A DNA stretch of 64,000 nucleotides. Source: Gigaspora rosea. Taxonomy: Eukaryota > Glomeromycota > Glomeromycetes > Diversisporales > Gigasporaceae. The DNA lies in the NCBI GenBank assembly GCA_003550325.1, contig QKWP01000759.1:123457-187456 (forward strand), read 5' to 3'. Shown here in pieces: positions 23,101 through 35,684 of the stretch (its first letter is position 1; each line of letters opens with the position of its first letter). The position numbers and the translations under genes are program-made. Below the pieces are notes generated by a model. It ran no database searches, had not been told where the DNA came from, and was given only the letters and a program-made list of their open reading frames with translations.

Positions 23101-24493
23101 GAAAATGCGCACATTGCAATGAATATAACACGGATTATTCATGGTGTCAGGCATGTGATCCCGACATAACAATTCAAGGATGGACAAGTAGAAATAAAAA
23201 GATTGATGATTTTATGAAACGGTTTCAACTTAGATTTCATAAGCATGAAGGTATGATTGAATGGTTTCCATTTGACAGACTAAATAATATTAAAAAAATT
23301 GGCCAAGGAGGATTTAGTTCTGTATTTTCTGCGACCTGGCTGGATGGTATACGGAAACTTGATGATAAGAATGTGAGAATACGTGAATCATTTAGCACAG
23401 TTGCACTCAAAACCTTGTCTGATTCTAAGAAAAATTCTCATGATTTTTTGAAAGAAGTAAGTTAAATCATTATAATCGTATAAGTTTATTAAACACATAT
23501 CAGATATTAAATAATTTATTTAAATAAATTTATAAAGTTTGTAAGTCATATTAAATGCAATAAAGTATGGAGTAGTAAGCTCCAAATATACGGATTAACT
23601 CAAAACACAAAAACAAATGAATACTTGATGGTATTTCAATATGCAAATAATGGAAGTCTTTATAGTTTTTAAGAACAAATTTTCAAGATCTTACCTGGCA
23701 GACTAAATTAAAATTACTTAAAGATATTTCATTTGAATTATGTCAAGTTCATAATGCAGGATATATTCATTCAGACTTTCACAGTGGTAATATTTTGCAA
23801 AATAAAGGTATGAATAAGATTATACAATCTTATATCTCAGATCTAGGATTGTCCAAAGAAAAAGATGAAAATGATTCAGGAAGTTGTATTTATGGAGTCA
23901 TGCCTTATGTCGCACCAGAGGTTTTATCAGGTCAAAAGTTTACACCAGCTGCAGATATTTATGATTTTGGAGTCATCATGTCAGAGATGTCAACTGGACA
24001 AAGACCTTTTGATGGTTGTCAATTTAATGATGAACTTGCAGTAAAGATTTGCTTTGGATTGCGGCCTGAATTTGCTCCTGGTACTCCTGATTGCTATATT
24101 GAATTGGCTAAGCAATGTATGGATTCTGATCCACAAAAACGGCCTGATTGTGCAAGAAATATTTATTATAAACTTATTGTATGGAATAAAACCATGAGTG
24201 GCGAGTATAGATATGATCCTGATGATTATTATAATCCTGATGATTATGATGCAGATGAAATTAAAAAGCAATTCTTAAATGCCGATAAAATAGTCAAAGA
24301 ATTGCCGACTATTTCACCAAAACATCCAAAATTTATGTACACTAGCAAAATTATCAATACTCAACGAATATCAGCAATTCAAGGTATTTATTTATTTTAA
24401 AAATTACGCACTCATTTATGCATTTAAAATTAATTATACATATATTAGCAACTTTACGAAGTAAACCTATTGATTCCGTTGAAGTTCCTCTTG
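23101..24493 (+). CDS. Protein kinase (TKL-like) part of a Sel1-kinase gene
   Basis: The exon opens with a Cys-rich element (CAHCNEYN, then WCQACDP), then WTSRNKKIDDFMKRFQ and IEWFPFDRL, a layout common in the expanded kinases of mycorrhizal fungi. Kinase landmarks: the Gly loop GQGGFSSV (about 23305), the VALK lysine (about 23405), HSDFHSGN for the catalytic loop (about 23770), DLG in place of DFG (about 23840), APE (about 23915) and DIYDFGVIMSE (about 23955). Asp and Asn of the catalytic loop are kept; HRD is HSD here, and non-Arg versions are known in such families. Introns inferred: 23457-23537, then 24384-24448 before a 45-bp exon ending at 24493. One frame change lies near 23670. Activity is uncertain. 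The 3' end is not resolved. Confidence 0.75.
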
Positions 24494-25529
24494 GTAAGTG
24501 CTATATTAAACTTACAGTATTTATAATTAAACAAATTTATTATTTATTTTATATGACTGATTTAATCGCTTTAAAGTATACAATAAAAATTTATTATTCT
24601 TATTATTTATAATTGATTATTATAAAAATGTGATATCAACTATTATAGTGCATTTACTATAATACGTAATAACAATAATAACAACACAGTGATAATATAA
24701 ATAAAATGTAAAATAATCATTCAATTGTTATTATTATGATTTTCTCTTTTACGCGTTAATGATCGTGTACTTTAATATTTTTATGGCGATTAACAGTATA
24801 CTTACAATGTTTACCGATATATTGAGTTTATAAAGCGGTGAATAGTACGTCGAAGAATTTAAGTGGAATAAATATCATAGTAGGTCATGTTACAACAATT
24901 GATGACCACAAAATCCGGAACATCTAACATAAGAACATTTGACAAACAAGATAGGTTTAGGTCATACATTCAGCCTACCTACATTTTAAGGAGAATCCTT
25001 GCTGTTAATTAAAAATTCATTTCTTGGCTATAGCGAATATTTAGATATTTTTTAAATCCTTAGAGGATCAAACTGAAATATTTTATCTATATAATGTGTA
25101 CATTTTAACGTGATATATTTTGTACTTCGGAATAGAAGCTTGGTAGATTTAGAATCAATAAAAGTTGATCCCAAATACACTTATATTGAAACGAAATTTT
25201 AAATTCACTCAAATCGGTAAATAATTTTAAACTAACTTAAAGATGATTTCGGATCAATTTAGCGCATATTTAATTAAAAACATTAAATTAATTTAATTAA
25301 CAGTTATAATATTTATGTATATATGTTCTGCGTTACAGAATTATTTATTGACTAATTTCGTAAATTTGCAATCGATATAAAATTAATAAAGTCATATGAT
25401 TGACCTTTTTTTGAAAAATTATTTATAAAAAAAAAGAGTTTATAGACTTCTTAACGGACTTGATAATTTATTACTGCAAAGAAAATATTTTATAAAAATT
25501 ATTTAACAAACTTAATGATTTATTTAATG

Positions 25530-25582
<53 letters not shown>

Positions 25583-25847
25583 ATAAACCTCACTTTTTTT
25601 ACGCTAATGAATTAACATTAAAGCTTATATAATAAGGTAAAGAAATTGTTACTTATAAAAATAAATAAATTTTAGCAGAAAACCTGAAATCTTTTGAATT
25701 TAAAACAGTATAAAGATAATATTGGAAAATGTTACTTGAAGCAATAATTTTGTTAATATAAATATGACTTATCGATATGAAGGTTTTTACTAATTTATCT
25801 TTTATGAACAAAAAGACAATAGATAATTTTGTATTAATTAATTTATT

Positions 25848-25985
25848 AAATGAAATCTCGGTTCCTATTTAACCTTCTAAAGCCCACTTATACTAAAACT
25901 AATCTCTAACTTTTACCCCTAACACTAAAAAATGCGCCCCAAAAATTTTATTTTTTGGTGGTTTGTCAATTTTTTATACTATCAT
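25848..25985 (-). repeat. Dispersed repeat, inverted copy at 36935-37095
   Basis: Shared blocks with the reverse complement of 36935-37095 include AAAACTAATCTCTAAC, CCTAA.ACTAAAAAATGCGCC and a leading AATGAAATCTCGGTT. A weaker relative lies near 19050-19180 inside the Sel1-kinase array. Nature unknown, probably a decayed transposon end. Confidence 0.6.
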
Positions 25986-27770
25986 ATTTCATTTTAATCT
26001 GATTTCATTATGACGTGATTATCGAGGAAATTTTACGTTTTATATTAATTACTGCAAACGTGATTATTGGGATGTATTTCTGCAAAGGCAATTTTACTTT
26101 TTTCATTTGTAACGATTATATTACCTACTCGTGACACTAATTTGTGCTTGTAAATTTCGCACACTTATACTTTTGAATGAATATTGACCAATTTGGATTA
26201 GGCCCTAAAGAAAAATTTTATCTCGTAGTTATTGAAATTGAATCAACTTGAAATTAAAGGTAGAGTGTAACGTAGATCATTTTTAATAGTAATCACGTTG
26301 CAAATTATGCAAATCATAACAAATCATATGATGATCATATGATTTACATAGATTCTAACCAATCAGAGTTGATAATTTATGTAGATCTCCTCGTAAAAAT
26401 TAACAACTCCTCGCAAAATTTTATAGTATTGAAAAATTGAAAAATATATTGAAATATTCTTGTTTATATTTACATAAGATTAAAAATCAATTTTTAAATT
26501 GTTTTCGACTAATTTATTTTAATTTTTAATTAAAATTATTCTAACTTTGTTTATATAAACCGCTGATTTTTGTATGTACAACAAATAATTCGGCATTTAT
26601 ATTTATATTGTATTACACTATACCTTTAAGAAGTTTATTAGTGACGAAATGGTTTTGTCTCAGCTGGAATGAAATTGCACAAGTCGTCAATTCTTTAATG
26701 AATGATTGTAAGACATAACTGTATAATAAATTAAAAAATGGATATATTTAAATTTGATTAATTTACATATCATAATTCTGAAAACCAACATGGTTTAAAC
26801 CATCTTGAAATAAACTACAAAGTAATGCATGACGTATCAGCAAATTTATTGTTAATATTCCAAGATTTTGTAATAACCTTTAGTAGTTCTAATAGTTGTA
26901 TTTGACGGATCTTAAATTAAAAAGTTTGCCATCAAGAAATTTAGTAAATTTTCAAATGCATTACGTAATAAAAATAAATATTCTTGTAACTCGGACAAAT
27001 ACGTTCATATGTTTTAATAATCTGATATTTACTAAATGTTATGTTAATTTTAAATCCGCTTATTATCTCAGTCAGTTTAGAATTTCGTTGCAACATAAGT
27101 TGATTTTGATATAACATATATCATATATTAGATGAAACTTGAATTAATTGGCATTAATTGTATTTATTTGTATTTACTTGTATTTAAAGGCAAGCTTTAG
27201 TATGTTTATAATAATATCTAATGGTTGTGCAATTTTTAAATTCGATATTGCAATTCACATACTGTATTTTAAATAAACATAAACATGTAAAATAGTTATC
27301 AAAAAAAGATAAAGCAGCCAATAAACTGACATCCAATTAAATAAAGGATCAAAATAAGAAAAACTAAATTTACATTTGTCAGTTTGCATGTATGCTGTTA
27401 ATTGATTGCTAATACAGTATTAACGTTAAAAATGATTCAGCACTTATAATTCGTTATTTTATTACTAAAATGTTCTTTGAGGGTAATCATAGCTAAAAAA
27501 TTAGGGAAATGAAAAGAATGAATATATATTCGAGTAAAATATTGTATAAACTATGTCTTTTAAGAAATCAACGATTTTCAGTTCCACTTAGAAAAAAAAA
27601 AAAAGTCTTTTTTTAAAAACATTTTCGATCTATAAAAATCTTAAACTATCTGATCAATAAAATTTATTACCGGTAAGTCAAAAAACAAAAAAAGAAAGTT
27701 TTGGATATTGGAATATGAGCATTATAAAAAAAAAAAAAGGGATGAATTAATGACAGATTTGTAATAGATA

Positions 27771-27936
27771 TTTTCACGGTTCTATGGCCATAACATTTCT
27801 GACAAAAAATTTTACTGATTGCATAATGGCTGTGAAAAAATTTTTGATATTTTCATGGCATTGCTTCATCATAAAAAATATCATCTGAAATGTTCATAGA
27901 AGAACATTAGGGGCCGTGAAATATAATGAATTATCC
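27771..27936. mobile_element. Possible short TIR element
   Basis: TTTCACGG near the left and CCGTGAAA at the right form short inverted ends, with related TTTTCATGG and GGCTGTGAAA motifs inside. Related motifs occur near 285-350. Weak evidence. Confidence 0.3.
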
Positions 27937-28642
27937 GACAAAAATTTACAAGCAGATATTACAGCTGTTTTCATAAATTGACGATAACGAATTCGATAAG
28001 TTATTGGTTCCACGATCAAAAAAATACATTTGTAATATTAAATAATAACACCTTTATTAAATTTTTTCATCTTATCTAATATGTCTGACATGCTTAATTT
28101 GTATAAAAGTATTACTTCCATCTGAGTTGCCCGTATTTGTATTATTAGTCAATAAAATTTTTTTAATTACTGTAATTAATATAATAAATAAAATCACTGA
28201 TAATTAATAAATCACTGGTAAAGATAAATTTTAAGGTGACGCTTTTTTTAATTTGTTAGTTGTTGTTGGAGAAAAAAAAGGTGTGATTTGAATGCTACTT
28301 AACTTGTCATCTAACCTGGCATTCAACACTATTACTTGATTTTGCGGATATGCATATCTGTGAATTCATGGGTGGTATTGATTGGCGGATGATTAATAGG
28401 TTGAGTGTAGAGATGGGAAAAATGCGCATTTTATAATAAAATGCGCATGATATATAAAATGCGCATGATACCGTATGATAAAAAATTTTTTAATTTTTAT
28501 CTTTATTATTGATAATATATCTAAATAAAGATACTACATATTGAAACTAAAATCAGATTTTGCCTATATATAAATTTTTACAAATAGGCTAATTGTAAAC
28601 TTCATCGTTGCTTATCTTATATAATTTGACAATTTGACACCT

Positions 28643-28663
28643 GACCTGTGGCTCTGCCACGGG
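28643..28663. other. GC-rich hairpin
   Basis: CCTGTGGC, TCT, GCCACGGG: an 8-bp stem with one G-T pair in otherwise AT-rich DNA. It resembles Helitron subterminal hairpins but no CTRR end follows at the right distance on either strand. Confidence 0.4.
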
Positions 28664-29309
28664 AGCTTTGTATAAAACTTTAGAAAATTAGTTAAAATCT
28701 GTAAATTCGCATTATATAAAATTCATAAATATGTTGAGTTAGTTTGCATTGAATTGTCACAAAAAAATTCTGTTACTGAATATACTATTCTATTAACTAC
28801 AGTATATGGTTAAGATTGAGTTAGTTTGCATTAAAATTATGTTATTATAAAATTCTGCCACAGAATTCACTCTATTTCAGTATGGTTGAGCCAGTTTTTA
28901 TTAGAATTATTGTGCTTTTTATCATGAGTTTTATAAAAATTCTATTACAAAATTTGTTCGCTATACCAGAATTCAATATATAGTGGGATAGTTTGAATTA
29001 GTATAAGCTAACTATAAAAAGTTTGTTACAAAGCTCATTACTCCAATAACAGATAGTATGCAGCTTAGTTTTATTGGTGAATGCCAATTTTTAAAATAAG
29101 TGTTGCAAAGAGAAAACCTTATATTGCTATATTAGTTTTAGCACATTGATCACCTTTTGAACATAACAGTAATTTTATTGGTTGGTAGATCGACATAAAA
29201 TTTCGAGTCACTGAGAAAATTAGTTGATTATCAAATAATCTGGGCGGAAAAAATTCTGCCAAAAATTCTAGAAATCAATCATCTAAATATTTGGTTGAAT
29301 GTAACTTTA

Positions 29310-29480
29310 TTTGATATTTGCTAATATATTCACTATTTTTTTTTATTAATATATTCACTATTTTTTTATTAACATATTCACTATTTTTTATTAATATATA
29401 AACTATTTTTTTATTAATATATTCATTATTTTTTTATTAATATATTCACTATTTTTTTTATTAATATATTCACTATTTTT
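29310..29480. repeat. 22-24 bp minisatellite (TTTTTTATTAATATATTCACTA)
   Basis: About seven units. The same repeat resumes at 32597-32660 after the hAT-like copy B, showing that copy B landed inside it. Confidence 0.85.
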
Positions 29481-32400
29481 TAGTGTTCGGATCTGTTAGA
29501 TTTTTTATCTGGATTATCCGGATAATACAGATAACAGATAACGATTTTGTTCAACAGATAATTTATCTGGATAGTTGCTTTAAGTTCGGATAATTATCTA
29601 TATATTATCTGTATTTATATATATAGCGAAATGATGGAATGCAATATACCCTTTATGTGATACTAGCTAGCTATGCATACATGTTCATATACTTATAAAT
29701 AATAAATGCTCATAGCTCATGACTTTGACGCGTACATACGTACGTACTGTATGTACATTTATACCACATGAATATGAGAATAACAGTATAAGTAATTCCT
29801 CGTTTTTCCTTGCTGACTCTGATAATGTAAAACAATGGTATATGTGTGAAAACTTAATTCAAGGCTAACCGAAGATAAGAATCTCTTTTTTTTTGTTTTT
29901 TTTTTTATTATTATTTTTTTATTATTTCGTCCGTCACAAGTGTCCTGTACATTTTTACCAATCATTTTTTTCGTGTGATTAGAAAATGATATATACTTTT
30001 TTTAATTGTCGCTATTTTCAAATTACAGACTGTAAGAATATTTATGCATGTTCGAACTGTGGATGTTTAATCACTTGCTTATCTTGTTAGGAAATACTGT
30101 ATTAAGTGGATCAAAAATCAGTAATATAGCAGAATCGGGATTTTATTCTATATATAAAATGGTAGAACAGCAATCAATATCAGCAATTAAGCGATAACTG
30201 AGAAAATAAACTACAGAATAGATATTGCACTTTGAAAGTCAGGCAAACAATTTTATATGATAGAGCAAGTGTTGCATCAGATGTGAATAGTGATGGGCGA
30301 TTAATTATCAATTAGAATAGAAATTGTAAATTTTTTCGTTCCAGATCTATCTCAATTCGGCCCGTCACAAGCGAAAGAAGTGGGAAAAATGGTTTGCAAA
30401 CTGCCCTTAAATTATTTGCAAGAATTTGAACGTCAAAAAAGTGGGACATGCGGGAACAGCGCTCTAGGAAATAAAATGATGAGGGAGTAAGGGTGATATG
30501 ATTATAAGTCTGCCAAACACCCTGATGGTAATAAAAATGTTGTTTATATAATTCGTTCATTGGATAAAACAACAAACCCTAGAGAAAAACCTACAAAAGA
30601 AAAGAAGCGACCCTTTGCTGCTGCTATTTAAGAAATCTAGATATTTCGCAAAAAGTGCCCGAATTTACCAATAAAGTGCAACAAATAATTTGCAAAAACT
30701 GCTGGCCAAAAAAACTACAATTTTGAACCAAAAAAGCCTGAAAATGATTAAGTATTACCAGAAATTATATTATATTATTATTGCCTAATAAAACAACAAT
30801 GCATAGGTGCGTCTCTTTACCTACTCTTGCCAATTACTTGTAGCCTTTTTCCATAAGCTTTTTCCTTTAGAATAGTGAATTACAAGACCAATTACATAAT
30901 CATGTTGGTTTAGATTGTCATACGAATTTGATATAAATTACATCAAGAGCATTAAATTCTAAGTTATTAGGCTATATAAAATTTATGAATTGGTTTTCAT
31001 AACCCGGCCGGGTCATAAAAGCTACATTGTGAAATTAAATTTTATATATTAATAAATAAAATTTTATATGCCGGGTCCCGGGTCATAAAAGCTAAAATTT
31101 AAATTAAAATTTTATATCGCAAAATCTTGAATTTGATTGGCATTAGAAATCTATGTTAATGCAATAATGTGCTGTGCTAGTGTAATCACCATACCGAATT
31201 GGTAGTTCTGAGATATGTAGCACATACGTACGTATTATGCGATATATCAAATTTATGCACTTTACACGATATATTGAATTTATGCGCTTTATCTGATTTA
31301 TTAAATATATCGACCTGGTAACTGGTTAGAACAAGTATGTGAGTAAAATTTGCACAGTCATGTAAAAAGTATAAATATGATGTATTTTGTCTTCACAAGA
31401 AAGTAAGTCTTGAAAGCAAGAACTCAGTAGAGTTCAAAAGCTTTAGAAGTCCAATGTTGTAGAGTAATAACCTTCGAAATTAGAGTAGAAGTGTTATCAT
31501 TAGTAATCCCCAATAGATAATTGAATAAAGAATTATTAGTATAAACCGATTACCTCTCGATAAGTGAAATCATATAGCTAATATGCTAGATACTCTAATT
31601 GAATTTTTATTTCTTTTAACTTTTTTACTTTGTCACACATATTATACTTATACGTAATCCAAATCATCCTCTTGTTAAAGTATGTTAAAAATAAATAGAA
31701 GCTGGGCATAAAAAAATATAATATATAATATAGCGAGCTTAATATAAAATATAATAATGTAAATAAGTCTATTTTTAAAATTTTAAGATGCACATATAAA
31801 ATTTCTAGTTTTAGTATGACTATGTCACGTAGCTACCCTAATTATTATAATGAAATTAAATAAACTTAAAAATTTTTTGTTGGATTGCCGGGTCTTGGGA
31901 TATGAGTTTTAAAATTTAAAATTTTATTAGATATAAAATTTTTTAATAAATAAAAATAAAACCCGGGTGGACGGGTGAAAAAATTTTTTAAATGTTATGA
32001 AAACCAATTACTAAATTTTGTATAGCCTTATTACTTATCTACCAAAAATTTAAATAATATTTATTAATATTAAATAATCGTATGTAATCAATTTAGTCCA
32101 TCTCTAGCGTGAAGATGTAATATGCGAGGTTTCTATATGTATTCATACCCGTGCTTCGCTATATGCATTTATCCAATAAAATGCAAGATTTTGCGTAGGA
32201 TCTTATTCTATTAGTTCAAGATCAGCAATTTAAGCGACGACCATAAGAAAAAAATTACAAGATGTAATATGCGAAGTTTCCATATGTGTTCATACCCTTG
32301 TTTCATCATATGCATTTATCCAATAAGGTGCAAGATTTTGCGTACGTACGTACGACATTTAATATGAAAATATAAACTACGTACAATTTCGCAAGTATTT

Positions 32401-32590
32401 GATTAATATATAGTTAAATTGTATGACACATTTCTGCGTTACACAATATTTATCTAGTATCTAATAATTAACAGATAATCTAGATAGTTATCCGGATAAT
32501 GAAATTATGAACAGATATAGATAACAGATAATGACCTATTTCAACAGATAATTATCTTTAGATAAATAGATTATCTAAATCCGAACACTA
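29481..32590. mobile_element. hAT-like DNA transposon, copy B (inverted relative to copy A)
   Basis: The ends TAGTGTTCGGATCT and CCGAACACTA match copy A in reverse orientation, and the two copies are alike along their whole length. Copy B has about 125 bp (near 31375-31500) that copy A lacks. The plus strand at about 30340-30630 holds a decayed coding remnant of about 95 residues with a Lys/Arg-rich end (TTKPREKPTKEKKRP). The target duplication is unclear because the insertion is in a minisatellite. Confidence 0.8.
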
Positions 32591-33349
32591 CTACGTATTT
32601 TTTATTAATATATTCACTATTTTTTTATTAATATATTCACTATTTTTTTTATTAATCATATGTTTTATCTATAGTAGATAGAGCATTTGTCATGTTCTTG
32701 CGCATGTTCTTGCACTTGCACTTATTCTTGAACTTGAGACCATTATACAAACGTTTTTCAAATTCGTGAACTTTTTTAGCCCAAAATAGTTTGTAAATAT
32801 TAGGCAATCAAACAACAAAGTAAATTTGGAAAATTCATGTTCACGATATTGTGTCGTTTAAGAGCATTAATAAGGGTATTAAAAAATGATATAATAATTA
32901 CTTGAATGTTATAATAATTACTCGACCATTATAATAGTCATAATCATCTTATGTATTTATACATTTAAGTCACATTTTTCGGATACGACCAATCAAAAAT
33001 ATTAAAGCAAAAAAAGACTCAAAATTGAAGTATATAGATAGATTAGAATGTTAATTATACTTATTTTATATTTAATTTTTCTATATAAAATTTTGATGGG
33101 ATAAAATGCGCATGATTCGGAAACATGCGCATGATTGAGGAATCATGCGCACGCATCTCTACGTCAAGCTAATCCAGAATATTCAAAGTTTGCACTGTTT
33201 TATTGGCCATTTCTTCTTAAAGAGTTTGTATTACTCACTAAAATAAGTGCATGCCCCTAACTTATTTAGGTGAATGCCACAAAAATACCTATTCTTCAAA
33301 CTCTCCAATATTTCTGTCACGTAATATGAGCACTACCAAGGATAAACAT

Positions 33350-33540
33350 GTTATCAAGCTTCTAATTATATTTCATGTCCAGTTTGATATCTAAGTATCA
33401 TCTATAGAAAATCTATTATTGGAATTGCAATTATTTTGTAACAAACTTGGCAAAATATAATTAAAATCCCAATAATAGATTTTTTCTAGATGATACTTTG
33501 GAACAAACTGAACATAAAATGTGATTGTAAGCCTGATAAC
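33350..33540. repeat. Foldback with 72-bp arms
   Basis: The left arm 33350-33421 and the right arm 33469-33540 are imperfect inverted repeats (GTTATCAAGCTT..TAGTATC..CTATTATTGG) around a 47-bp loop. It could be a foldback MITE, or the interior of the Helitron-like element ending at 33622. Confidence 0.75.
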
Positions 33541-33583
33541 AAAATTTTCTTTAGCAACAACAATATGTTAAATACTTTCTCAA

Positions 33584-33622
33584 GCGGGCGACGAAGTCGC
33601 CCGCCATACTTGCAATTGCTAG
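33584..33622 (+). mobile_element. Helitron-like 3' terminus
   Basis: A perfect 9-bp-stem hairpin (GCGGGCGAC, GAA, GTCGCCCGC; 33584-33604) is followed after 14 bases by CTAG and then T. This is the known Helitron 3' arrangement, with the spacing slightly long. The 5' end and a Rep/helicase gene are not seen. Confidence 0.55.
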
Positions 33623-34437
33623 TTTTACTTTAAAAATAGGGTAAGATTGAAGATCAAGGAACCCAGTGATTACAGGATTATCTCGAATTGTCCCCTCGAT
33701 ATAATCACATAGACATTTGATTTGTCAGAAAATATAAACAAAATCAGGTGATATATCACATTATATGTTCTAGATTTGTGTAATTACAGTAAGCTTTGAA
33801 CGAACAATATCTTCCCTTGAACTGGAGATTTAGCATTGCGGGTTAGCCAAAGTGTTCTTTTTCTTAGTCTGTTTTGTCATTTGTTAAAATATTACTAAAT
33901 TCTTTTTATTTTATACCTTCTGCTGTTTTGAATCAGTATTGGGTTGTGGATTAGAATTGAGATTCTGGATTGTCTGTTACTCTATATTTCCGATTAGTTA
34001 CGTTTATATTTGTAATCTCTTAAAATCTATAAAATCCCCTGCAAATGCTACATCTTTTTGCAAAGCGCAATAACCAATCACAATGAAAGCCCGCTACGTT
34101 AACTAATCGATCACTGGGATCACGTGATTAAATAATCGATTATTTGTTTAGTTGTTTAGTTATAAGTTGTAGTATTTGAAATTACAAAAATATTTCATCT
34201 TTGAATTTATAGTAACGGTAGCTTTCACATTTAACAAAGCATTTGAAATTTAAATCAAATAATGTATTTACATCAAGATGCAAATTTAAGAATCTGTTAA
34301 GCAAATGCAGTAGCGTTTTCAGATTTAACATATCATTACCAATTGAACCAGACATCGGTATAGACCAACTTAAATAACTAGCGACATTTCATAATGTTGG
34401 TGCTTATGTATTAGGTTTTGAATTTAAATAAAGTTAA
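33623..34437. other. AT-rich DNA, no gene seen
   Basis: No supported feature. Confidence 0.5.
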
Positions 34438-34534
34438 TACTGTAACTTATATAACTTATACATTATAAGGCATTATACAGTATATTAAATCTCGATACGA
34501 AGAATTTTGAAAATATATATTTAGAAGTTCATTA

Positions 34535-35392
34535 TAGCGACATCTATGGCCACGCAAAGTTAATTTTTCGTTTTTGCATAACCTGGGGTTTCAAAATTCC
34601 GGTCGGGACCTGCGCTCCCAGGTCCCCAATCGTAAGGTCGCCAGTTCAAGTCAGACTGCCCAAACTTGAGTCTATAAAGAGGAAACTGTGCCAGGACCAC
34701 GGTTGGAACACAGCCACAAAAACTCCCATGTGTGCCGCTCAGAAATACTTCCGGCGAAATTCCTGTCGAAAAAGAAGAATTCGGTCAGTTTCGGTAAAAT
34801 TCTCCGATAGTAGATAGTTAAATCCTGTTGGAAAATTGGAAAATTGGACAGTTCCGGTTAAAGCCTCCGGTAGTAAATAGGTCAGCCGGTTAAATCCGGT
34901 TGTGCAATAGAATTAGAAATTACTATTAAAAAGTAATAGTGTGCATAGACCCCAGACATGTAGGGGACCTGACATTTACGGAAGGCCCCAGTGATTTAAT
35001 GATTTAATAAAATTGTACGCCACTGAGCGTCCTGCGATCAGGCAGGTTATAAAAAACAAAAAAAAAAATTCCGGTCGGCGGGTCGGATTTTTTTTTTTAA
35101 AAAATAATAACTTCGCGTGGTCTAAATTTATTCATGTTCACATCTAAGGTAATGCAAAGTTAATTCTTCGATTTGCATAACATGGAATCAGAAAATTTTT
35201 ATTTTTTTTTATTGGACCTATCGGATAATTCTGGAAAAGTAAGGTCATCATCGGGTGACACCGGATAAAAATAAATGGCAAAAATGGAATAATTGTCGTA
35301 ATAGGAATTTAAAAAAAAAAAAAATTTTTTTTTTGGAAAAATTGAGTCGGCGGGTTATGCAAAACGAAAAATTAACATTGCGTGGCCTATCA
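34535..35392. mobile_element. TIR element(s) with an inserted SINE
   Basis: Inverted ends at 34548-34583 (GGCCACGCAAAGTTAATTTT) and 35353-35387 match over about 35 bp. The flanking ATTA (34531-34534, 35393-35396) is a likely 4-bp duplication, and the duplicated flank at 35471-35657 reads straight through without the insert. A further end-like pair inside (about 35113-35175) suggests two tandem copies. Non-coding. Confidence 0.75.
34607..35065 (+). repeat. tRNA-derived SINE with 14-bp target duplication
   Basis: The insert starts GACCTGCGCTCCCAGG, has a B-box-like AGTTCAAGTCAG at 34643-34654 about 33 bp after an A-box-like start, is much more GC-rich than its surroundings, and ends in an A-rich tail. 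AAAATTCCGGTCGG lies on both sides (34593-34606 and 35066-35079), a perfect 14-bp duplication as made by LINE-type integration. Confidence 0.75.
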
Positions 35393-35684
35393 ATTAAACT
35401 TCGCCTTTTTTGATGAAAGTCTCTAATAATTGACCAAATGTCTCACGAATCATGAGCCATATCTCAACTNTACAGTAACTTATATAACTTATACTATCAT
35501 AAAATAATTTACATTATAAGGCATTGTACAGTATATTAAATTTCGATACGAAAAATTTTGAAAATATATATTTAGAAGTTCATTAAACTACGCCTTTTGT
35601 TATGAAAGTTTCTAATAATTAACCAAATGTCTCACGAATCATGAGCCATATCTCAACCATCCTAATCCAAACATTAAATGCTTA

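Larger units (their letters stand above)
24494..28407. other. AT-rich DNA, no gene recognised
   Basis: Contains a poly(T) run at about 25532-25575, a dispersed repeat at 25848-25985 and a possible MITE at 27771-27936. The short frame at 26896-27114 is not recognisable. Confidence 0.5.
28408..33161. mobile_element. hAT-like element with ATGCGCAT subterminal repeats, carrying copy B
   Basis: It starts TAGAGATG and ends CATCTCTA, end motifs typical of hAT elements. The palindrome ATGCGCAT, exact or with one change, occurs about three times just inside each end, like the subterminal transposase-binding repeats of hAT elements. Without the copy-B insertion it would be about 1.6 kb. No transposase frame is visible. 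A clear 8-bp duplication was not found; outside bases GTTGAGT and GTCAAGC are only similar. Confidence 0.6.
34438..35657. other. Duplicated flank: filled and empty versions joined by an N
   Basis: 34438-34534 plus 35393-35469 equals 35471-35657 apart from a few substitutions and a 16-bp indel. The single N at 35470 separates them. The second version lacks the TIR element, so it reads as the empty site. Confidence 0.8.

Noticed and set aside
30312-30575. 87-residue minus-strand frame
   Set aside because: It is antisense to the decayed plus-strand coding remnant of hAT-like copy B.
28400-33169. 8-bp target duplication for the outer hAT-like element (GTTGAGT / GTCAAGC)
   Set aside because: Only about five of seven bases agree, too weak to claim.
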